From Limosilactobacillus sp. WILCCON 0051 (lineage in GTDB: Bacteria; Bacillota; Bacilli; Lactobacillales; Lactobacillaceae), in contig NZ_CP154878.1 in the NCBI RefSeq assembly GCF_039955095.1, forward strand, positions 558,001-622,000: a stretch of DNA of 64,000 nucleotides. Direction: 5' to 3'. Below the pieces are notes generated by a model. That model was given only the letters and a program-made list of their open reading frames with translations, did no database searches and was not told the origin of the DNA. Position numbers and translations under genes: made by a program. Within the stretch, counting starts at the first letter, position 1; the number at the start of each line of letters is the position of its first letter. Below are positions 54,971 to 64,000 of this stretch, in pieces.

Positions 54971-55019
54971 ATTCTAGTCGCTTGTTTAAAACGTTTGAAA
55001 AAAAGAATTAAAAAAGTTC

Positions 55020-55047
55020 TTGACAAATGATTAACAAGTGTTAAAAT
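55020..55047 (+). promoter_or_regulatory. rRNA operon promoter P3
   Basis: TTGACA (55020-55025), 16-bp spacer, TAAAAT (55042-55047). Confidence 0.75.
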
Positions 55048-55091
55048 AATAAATGTTGTAACTGATCAATTGAATCGGTTACATGGTAGAC

Positions 55092-55107
55092 CTTTGAAAA
55101 CTGAATA
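55092..55107 (+). promoter_or_regulatory. boxA-like antitermination element, 16S leader
   Basis: CTTTGAAAACTGAATA. A near copy lies between tRNA-Ala and 23S, as expected of the boxA elements of Firmicute rRNA operons. Confidence 0.6.
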
Positions 55108-55137
55108 CAGTTTCGACGAACACAAATGTGCGGGGTC
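55097..55137 (+). other. 5' arm of the 16S processing stem
   Basis: AAAACTGAATACAGTTTC and ATGTGCGGGGT in this stretch are largely complementary to bases 56811-56852 after the 16S gene. The pairing would form the long pre-16S stem cut by RNase III. Confidence 0.6.
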
Positions 55138-55216
55138 ATCAATTATTACGATTGATGCAAAACATTTGCGAAGTCAATTCGCTTAATTTAAATTTGAGCT
55201 TTTCAAGTTCTTATAT

Positions 55217-56801
<1,585 letters not shown>

Positions 56802-56885
56802 ATTAATCGGAAACCTGCACATTCGTTGAAACTGCGTTCAGTTTTGAGGGGTTTACCACCTCATCTCAATAATCGTTCGCTTGTT

Positions 56886-56959
<74 letters not shown>

Positions 56960-56964
56960 TATAT

Positions 56965-57037
56965 GGGGAATTAGCTCAGCTGGGAGAGCACCTGCTTTGC
57001 AAGCAGGAGGTCATCGGTTCGATCCCGTTATTCTCCA
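56965..57037 (+). tRNA. tRNA-Ala (TGC), 16S-23S spacer
   Basis: Anticodon loop TTTGCAA; discriminator A73, which matches the TGGT bulge of the alaS T-box. No encoded CCA. Confidence 0.97.
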
Positions 57038-57064
57038 TTGCCAGTCGTTTGACTGGTGCTTGTA

Positions 57065-57080
57065 CTTTGAAAACTAAATA
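57065..57080 (+). promoter_or_regulatory. boxA-like element before 23S rRNA
   Basis: CTTTGAAAACTAAATA, a one-base variant of the element upstream of 16S. Confidence 0.55.
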
Positions 57081-57187
57081 ATATTTATTTCTTTATTCAC
57101 AATTAAACCGAGAACACCGCGTTATTTGAGTTTTATTAACGAAATTAATCGCATACTCAATAACTGAGGTGATCGTAAGATCATCAA

Positions 57188-60109
<2,922 letters not shown>

Positions 60110-60193
60110 GTTTAGGGTGTTTCGATTGAACGTGAGAAGAATAGATATTGTTTAGTTTTGAGAGTGCAAGCTCTCAGTCCTGAAAAGGATTAG

Positions 60194-60311
60194 TGTGGTG
60201 ATGATGGCTTGAAGGATACACCTGTTCCCATGCCGAACACAGAAGTTAAGCTTCAACGCGCCGAAAGTAGTTGGGGGATCGCTCCCTGCGAGGATAGGGC
60301 ATTGCCATGCA
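60194..60311 (+). rRNA. rrf: 5S ribosomal RNA
   Basis: Contains the conserved TACACCTGTTCCCATGCCGA and GAACACAGAAGTTAAGC. About 118 bases; the ends are approximate. Confidence 0.95.
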
Positions 60312-60315
60312 TTAT

Positions 60316-60388
60316 GGAGGATTAGCTCAGTTGGGAGAGCATCTGCCTTACAAGCAGAGGGTCACAGGTTCGAGCCCTGTATCCTCCA
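60316..60388 (+). tRNA. tRNA-Val (TAC)
   Basis: Anticodon loop CTTACAA; acceptor GGAGGAT/ATCCTCC closed. First tRNA after 5S; no encoded CCA. Confidence 0.97.
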
Positions 60389-60405
60389 TTGAGCATTATG
60401 CTCAT

Positions 60406-60478
60406 GAGCCGTTAGCTCAGTCGGTAGAGCATCTGACTTTTAATCAGAGGGTCGACGGTTCGAACCCGTCACGGCTCA
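60406..60478 (+). tRNA. tRNA-Lys (TTT)
   Basis: Anticodon loop CTTTTAA; acceptor GAGCCGT/ACGGCTC. Confidence 0.97.
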
Positions 60479-60521
60479 TTGCCATAGAGAGGCTTTGAGA
60501 TGCGGAATACCGTAATTTTGC

Positions 60522-60594
60522 GCCGACTTAGCTCAGTTGGCAGAGCACCTGTCTTGTAAACAGGGGGTCGGAGGTTCGAGCCCTCTAGTCGGCA
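60522..60594 (+). tRNA. tRNA-Thr (TGT)
   Basis: Anticodon loop CTTGTAA; acceptor GCCGACT/AGTCGGC. Confidence 0.97.
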
Positions 60595-60607
60595 TCTTGA
60601 ATATTAT

Positions 60608-60679
60608 GCGGAAGTAGTTCAGTGGTAGAACATCACCTTGCCATGGTGGGGGTCGCGGGTTCGAATCCCGTCTTCCGCT
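60608..60679 (+). tRNA. tRNA-Gly (GCC)
   Basis: Anticodon loop TTGCCAT; discriminator T73, as usual for glycine. Confidence 0.97.
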
Positions 60680-60695
60680 TTGTCAATTCCATAAT

Positions 60696-60781
60696 GCCGG
60701 GGTGGCGGAATTGGCAGACGCACAGGACTTAAAATCCTGCGGTTAGTGATAACCGTACCGGTTCGATCCCGGTCCTCGGCA
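60696..60781 (+). tRNA. tRNA-Leu (TAA)
   Basis: Anticodon loop CTTAAAA; long variable arm (86 bases). Confidence 0.97.
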
Positions 60782-60787
60782 TCTTTT

Positions 60788-60861
60788 GCACCCATAGCGC
60801 AATTGGATAGAGTGTCTGACTACGAATCAGAAGGTTGAAGGTTCGACTCCTTCTGGGTGCA
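60788..60861 (+). tRNA. tRNA-Arg (ACG)
   Basis: Anticodon loop CTACGAA; A34 is expected to become inosine. Confidence 0.97.
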
Positions 60862-60866
60862 TTTTT

Positions 60867-60940
60867 CGGGAAATAGCTCAGCTTGGTAGAGCACCTGGTT
60901 TGGGACCAGGGGGTCGCAGGTTCGAATCCTGTTTTCCCGA
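60867..60940 (+). tRNA. tRNA-Pro (TGG)
   Basis: Anticodon loop TTTGGGA; acceptor CGGGAAA/TTTCCCG. Confidence 0.97.
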
Positions 60941-60960
60941 TTAACAATGAAAATTGTTAT

Positions 60961-61034
60961 CGCGGTGTAGCTCAGCTGGCTAGAGCGTCCGGTTCATACC
61001 CGGGAGGTCGAGGGTTCGATCCCCCCCGCCGCGA
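60961..61034 (+). tRNA. tRNA-Met (CAT), elongator
   Basis: Anticodon loop TTCATAC; acceptor CGCGGTG with CGCCGCG and no initiator-type C1:A72 mismatch. Confidence 0.93.
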
Positions 61035-61049
61035 TTGACTGGCTGTTAG

Positions 61050-61123
61050 GGACCTTTAGCTCAGTTGGTTAGAGCAAGCGGCTCATAACCGCCCGGTCGT
61101 AGGTTCGAGTCCTACAAGGTCCA
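61050..61123 (+). tRNA. tRNA-Ile2 (CAT, lysidine-modified) candidate
   Basis: Anticodon loop CTCATAA. Overall it resembles the Firmicute tRNA-Ile2 read as k2CAU (GGACCTTTAGC ... AAGGTCCA) rather than elongator or initiator Met. This call is from memory of homologues. Confidence 0.8.
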
Positions 61124-61158
61124 TTGGGCCTCATAACACTCGACAGCTTTTCATTTAT

Positions 61159-61246
61159 GGAGGATTACCCAAGTGGCTGAAGGGGGCGGTCTTGAAAACC
61201 GCTAGGTCGTGAGAGCGGCGCAAGAGTTCGAATCTCTTATCCTCCT
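61159..61246 (+). tRNA. tRNA-Ser (TGA)
   Basis: Anticodon loop CTTGAAA; long variable arm (88 bases); discriminator T73. Confidence 0.96.
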
Positions 61247-61255
61247 TTTCATTAT

Positions 61256-61329
<74 letters not shown>

Positions 61330-61333
61330 TTTT

Positions 61334-61409
61334 GGTCCGTTGGTCTAGTTTTGGTTAGGACGCATCCCTGTCACGGATGAGATCACGAGTTCGAGTCTCG
61401 TACGGACCG
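61334..61409 (+). tRNA. tRNA-Asp (GTC), copy 1
   Basis: Anticodon loop CTGTCAC; discriminator G73. Repeated identically at 62010. Confidence 0.97.
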
Positions 61410-61416
61410 TTTATAT

Positions 61417-61489
61417 GGCTCGGTAGCTCAGTTGGTAGAGCAACGGATTGAAGCTCCGTGTGTCGGCGGTTCGATTCCGTCCCGCGCCA
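61417..61489 (+). tRNA. tRNA-Phe (GAA) with an acceptor-stem mismatch
   Basis: Anticodon loop TTGAAGC. The acceptor arms GGCTCGG and CCGCGCC leave T4 opposite C69; all other acceptor pairs form. Confidence 0.93.
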
Positions 61490-61515
61490 TTAAAATAATT
61501 AAGCTTCTGCTTAAT

Positions 61516-61586
61516 GCGGGTATAGTTTAGTGGTAAAACCACAGCCTTCCAAGCTGTTGTCGCGAGTTCGATTCTCGTTACCCGCT
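61516..61586 (+). tRNA. tRNA-Gly (TCC)
   Basis: Anticodon loop CTTCCAA; 71 bases; discriminator T73. Confidence 0.97.
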
Positions 61587-61598
61587 TTAATAATATAT

Positions 61599-61672
<74 letters not shown>

Positions 61673-61674
61673 TT

Positions 61675-61762
61675 GGAGAATTACTCAAGTGGCTGAAGAG
61701 GCGCCCCTGCTAAGGGTGTAGGTCGCGAAAGCGGCGCGAGAGTTCGAATCTCTCATTCTCCG
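61675..61762 (+). tRNA. tRNA-Ser (GCT)
   Basis: Anticodon loop CTGCTAA; long variable arm; starts 2 bases after tRNA-Ile. Confidence 0.96.
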
Positions 61763-61766
61763 TTAT

Positions 61767-61838
61767 GACCCGTTAGTCAAGTGGTTAAGACACCAGCCTT
61801 TCACGCTGGTATCGTGGGTTCGAATCCCGCACGGGTCA
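61767..61838 (+). tRNA. tRNA-Glu (TTC), copy 1
   Basis: Anticodon loop CTTTCAC; acceptor GACCCGT/ACGGGTC. Confidence 0.96.
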
Positions 61839-61846
61839 CTTATCAT

Positions 61847-61918
61847 GACCCATTAGTCAAGCGGTTAAGACACCAGCCTTTCACGCTGGTATCGTGGGTT
61901 CGAATCCCGCATGGGTCA
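61847..61918 (+). tRNA. tRNA-Glu (TTC), copy 2
   Basis: Tandem copy of the preceding gene; acceptor GACCCAT/ATGGGTC, so the pair 6:67 is A-T in place of G-C, plus one D-loop change. Confidence 0.96.
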
Positions 61919-61931
61919 CTTAATTTATTAT

Positions 61932-62005
<74 letters not shown>

Positions 62006-62009
62006 TTTT

Positions 62010-62085
62010 GGTCCGTTGGTCTAGTTTTGGTTAGGACGCATCCCTGTCACGGATGAGATCACGAGTTCGAGTCTCGTACGGACCG
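62010..62085 (+). tRNA. tRNA-Asp (GTC), copy 2
   Basis: Identical to the tRNA-Asp at 61334. Last gene of the operon. Confidence 0.97.
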
Positions 62086-62092
62086 TATGATT

Positions 62093-62125
62093 AAACATGT
62101 TGCTGTTTCGGCAACATGTTTTTTT
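62093..62125 (+). terminator. Terminator of the rRNA-tRNA operon
   Basis: AAACATGTTGC pairs with GCAACATGTTT around TGTTTCG, followed by a T run. Confidence 0.93.
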
Positions 62126-62160
62126 GGATCTTTATCAAATCGTATTGGTGAAGATCAATT

Positions 62161-62192
62161 CCCTGCTTCAAAAATGAAGTGGGGATTTTTTT
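62161..62192. terminator. Hairpin at the end of the ISL3 remnant
   Basis: CCCTGCTTCA and TGAAGTGGGG pair around AAAA and are followed by seven T on the + strand. It may be a second operon terminator or belong to the former IS end. Confidence 0.55.
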
Positions 62193-62402
62193 AGGCGCGG
62201 ATACAATCAATGCGCCGCAATAGATTTTCAAAATTACGGAAGCCACAACAGCTGCGTTTTAAGTTTTTGATCTTTCGATTGATGCCTTCCAGTGACCCGT
62301 TGGAGTAGTCGTATTTGGCACTGTTGGCGATATAATGGGCGGAGTGAAGGCTTGATCCATCGCGGTTTTGGTGTTCTCATAGGCAAAAATGGCTAGGTAA
62401 AA
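62191..62402 (-). pseudogene. ISL3-family transposase, C-terminal remnant with frameshift
   Basis: Read on the minus strand the last 40 or so codons give YDYSNGSLEGINRKIK, then KRSCCGFRNFENLLRRI and a stop, the typical C terminus of ISL3 transposases. The preceding segment (LAIFAYENTKTAMDQAF) is in another frame; a one-base loss near 62345-62350 joins them. Nothing upstream of this remains, so the gene is dead. No full terminal repeats are visible. Confidence 0.85.
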
Positions 62403-62440
62403 CAAAAGTGCAATGCAGTTCAATGCATTGCACTTTTGTT
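62401..62440. terminator. Bidirectional terminator after the ABM-like gene
   Basis: AACAAAAGTGCAATGCA (62401-62417) pairs perfectly with TGCATTGCACTTTTGTT (62424-62440), a 17-bp stem. It is used by the minus-strand gene. Confidence 0.9.
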
Positions 62441-62930
62441 ATTCAGCTGGACGATAATCCTCATAGTAATAAACGCTGCGCGGACTGTGATCCATGTATC
62501 CGGCGAGCGGTGCAAAGTCGGCACTGCTGTTCCAGTCATCAATAGCAGCCGCATTTGTCCAAGTCGTTATCAAAATGGTTGCATTGGTTTGATCAGGACG
62601 TGAGAACATATAGCCAGTCGTCATCTTAGAATGATCGGCACTATCAAGAGCTATTTTCGCCTGTTTGCGCAGCAGGTTCTTATCTTCAGTACCAAGCTCA
62701 AATGATTCAAAATGAAGAATTCCTTTGAACTTATCATTTCCAACACTGTATAAAGTCTCTAAGGTAATTGGACTGTTAAAGATGGTTGGCTTACCTGATA
62801 GGTCAAATAAAGCCAGCTTGCTGTTGTCACCAGTTGCCTGCAGCAGCCGGAAGTCACGGTCTGGGTGCTTTTTAACGATTTCAAGCAGAACTGGCATTGA
62901 GCCAAAAGTAAAACTAATTTGTGATAGCAT
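62439..62930 (-). CDS. Antibiotic biosynthesis monooxygenase-like (ABM/TRAP-type) protein
   Basis: 163 residues. The C-terminal half (about 65-160) resembles an ABM ferredoxin-like domain (GILHFESFEL, MTTGYMFSRPDQTNATILITTWTN). The N-terminal half is less clear. Lactobacilli carry such a gene, annotated as ABM or TRAP-like, next to unrelated loci. No catalytic residue can be assigned, and the function is unknown. ATG 62930 follows GGAGGAGAC. Confidence 0.7.
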   Translation of the reverse strand: MLSQISFTFGSMPVLLEIVKKHPDRDFRLLQATGDNSKLALFDLSGKPTIFNSPITLETLYSVGNDKFKGILHFESFELGTEDKNLLRKQAKIALDSADHSKMTTGYMFSRPDQTNATILITTWTNAAAIDDWNSSADFAPLAGYMDHSPRSVYYYEDYRPAE

Positions 62931-63141
62931 GATTGTCTCCTCCTTATCTTAATTGTCTTAATTATACCGCTCATTAACATTAATTGGGAATAACGAGTTG
63001 GAAAGCGCAACTAATTAATCAATGATGCCCATTATATCAATAAATGTATCGTTCACGATGGTAGTTTGATAATTGTTGGCAAGCGAATCGGGAGTTATTT
63101 TTAATTCACTTACAAAAAGTCAAGAAAATTACTGACAGTGG

Positions 63142-63170
63142 TTCAAAATCATTCTAAAATAAGTTATAAT
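63142..63170 (+). promoter_or_regulatory. Promoter of spx
   Basis: TTCAAA (63142-63147), 17-bp spacer, TATAAT (63165-63170). The rest of the 62931-63225 gap shows nothing else I can support. Confidence 0.7.
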
Positions 63171-63225
63171 TATTTATGGAGTGATCAAGGTTAAACATGT
63201 TTTTGATTTAAAGGAGGCCCAACAA

Positions 63226-63627
63226 ATGGTTACACTATATACGTCTCCAAGTTGCACATCTTGCCGTAAGGCGCGGGCCTGGTTGAAGGAGCGTGGTATT
63301 CCTTTCACCGAGCGCAACATTTTTTCTGAACCTCTGAGTATGGATGAGGTAAAAAATATTTTACGAATGACTGAAAACGGTACTGAAGACATCATTTCAA
63401 AACGTTCGAAAGCTTATCAAAGTTTAAACATTAATCTTGATGAGATGTCAATGACCGAGCTTTATGATTTGATTCGTAAAAATCCAGGCCTGTTAAGACG
63501 ACCAATCATTATGGATGACAAAAGATTGCAGATTGGATATAACGAAGATGAGATTCGTCGGTTCCTGCCACGTGAAGTCCGGGCATTGGAGCTGGCTGAA
63601 GCGCGTCGAAAAGCAAACTTGAACTAA
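63226..63627 (+). CDS. spx: Spx, redox-responsive RNA polymerase-binding regulator
   Basis: 133 residues, ArsC-like fold with the redox switch CxxC in [14 protein letters not shown] and the [21 protein letters not shown] segment. It binds the alpha subunit of RNA polymerase under oxidative stress. ATG 63226 with AAGGAGG upstream is chosen over the longer frame at 63181. It precedes mecA, whose product, with ClpC, controls Spx-type and competence proteins in Firmicutes. Confidence 0.95.
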   Translation: MVTLYTSPSCTSCRKARAWLKERGIPFTERNIFSEPLSMDEVKNILRMTENGTEDIISKRSKAYQSLNINLDEMSMTELYDLIRKNPGLLRRPIIMDDKRLQIGYNEDEIRRFLPREVRALELAEARRKANLN

Positions 63628-63630
63628 AGG

Positions 63631-63662
63631 GGTGGCGATTTTTCGTCGCCTTTATTTTTTTA
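63631..63662 (+). terminator. spx terminator
   Basis: GGCGA and TCGCC stem with a T-rich loop, followed by TTTATTTTTTT. Confidence 0.7.
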
Positions 63663-63688
63663 TCGAACTGTTATCGGAAAAAGAATGC

Positions 63689-63694
63689 TATAAT
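63689..63694 (+). promoter_or_regulatory. -10 of the mecA promoter
   Basis: TATAAT preceded by TGC (extended -10), about 98 bases before the mecA start. No convincing -35. Confidence 0.55.
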
Positions 63695-63791
63695 GAAAAC
63701 TAGACGTTTAATATCGTTCGGCTTTTTAAGCTTAAATCGAAGCCGGAGCGACCGTATGAAAAATTAGCGAATCAAAGGGGGCGCGATGCAT

Positions 63792-64000
63792 ATGGAAATG
63801 AAACGCATTAACGAAAATACGATTCGCGTGCTGCTCAATAATGAGGATCTAAATGAGCGCGGTATTACCGTACTTGATTTGCTGAATCATAATCAACAGA
63901 TTGAAGACTTTTTTTACAGTATTTTAGAAGAAGTCGATGCTGATCATCAATTTCAGGATAATGATCTGGTTACGTTCCAAGTTCGTCCCCAACAAGATGG
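63792..64000 (+). CDS. mecA: MecA adaptor protein (3' truncated by window edge)
   Basis: The visible 69 residues, MEMKRINENTIRVLLNNEDL then ERGITVLDLLNHNQQIEDFFYSILEEVD, are the N-terminal substrate-binding domain of MecA, which delivers targets such as ComK/ComX and Spx to ClpCP. ATG 63792 is about 9 bases after AAAGGGGG; ATG 63786 is in frame but too close. The gene continues beyond the window. Confidence 0.93.
   Translation, partial: MEMKRINENTIRVLLNNEDLNERGITVLDLLNHNQQIEDFFYSILEEVDADHQFQDNDLVTFQVRPQQD

Noticed and set aside
60307..60947. Open frames over the tRNA cluster that read like 'GLAQLGEHLPYKQRVTGSSP'
   Set aside because: These are well-known spurious translations of tRNA genes.

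Overview
The window is 64 kb of a low-to-middle GC Firmicute chromosome, almost certainly a Limosilactobacillus. The gene order (rodZ-pgsA-cinA-recA-rny-mutS-mutL-ruvA-ruvB, alaS-ireB-ruvX-yrzB-cvpA-mutS2-trxA, pepQ/ccpA, comG-ytxK-ackA, spx-mecA), the T-box leaders and the 16S variable regions all fit. From memory the 16S looks closest to L. mucosae; no database search was possible. Nearly all genes read on the + strand.

Layout: (1) 1-3.1 kb: the 3' end of mreD, then an amino-acid ABC importer behind an unusual leader with one T-box Stem I and two T-box/terminator modules. (2) 3.2-7.5 kb: the M16 peptidase pair yfmF-yfmH, a rodZ-like gene and pgsA. (3) 7.56-9.89 kb: a complete IS66-family element with 8-bp target duplication. 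(4) 10-21.7 kb: DNA repair and recombination genes (cinA, recA, rny, mutS, mutL, ruvA, ruvB), then a tRNA-guanine transglycosylase-like gene that has lost its catalytic residues but keeps its zinc site. (5) 21.8-42.6 kb: mainly housekeeping genes: yajC, nrnA, cshB, T-box alaS, ireB, ruvX, mutS2, trxA, murI, the nucleotide-pool enzyme rdgB, a c-di-AMP-type CBS protein, pepQ, ccpA and yebC. (6) 42.67-45.0 kb: a second copy of the same IS66 element in the same orientation. (7) 45.2-54.6 kb: the comGA-GG competence pseudopilus operon, ytxK, ackA and small conserved genes. (8) 54.8-62.1 kb: a ribosomal RNA operon with three tandem promoters, spacer tRNA-Ile and tRNA-Ala, and 20 tRNA genes after the 5S gene. 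(9) 62.1-64 kb: a frameshifted ISL3 transposase remnant, a small ABM-like protein, spx and the start of mecA.

The points most worth following up are: the catalytically degenerate TGT paralogue in the tgt locus; the partly doubled T-box leader; the two IS66 copies, each inserted into a Rho-independent terminator directly upstream of a competence gene (cinA, comGA); a probable CTG start in the ytxK homologue; the long out-of-frame overlap of comGF and comGG; and an unrecognised membrane protein after ccpA with an internal repeat.
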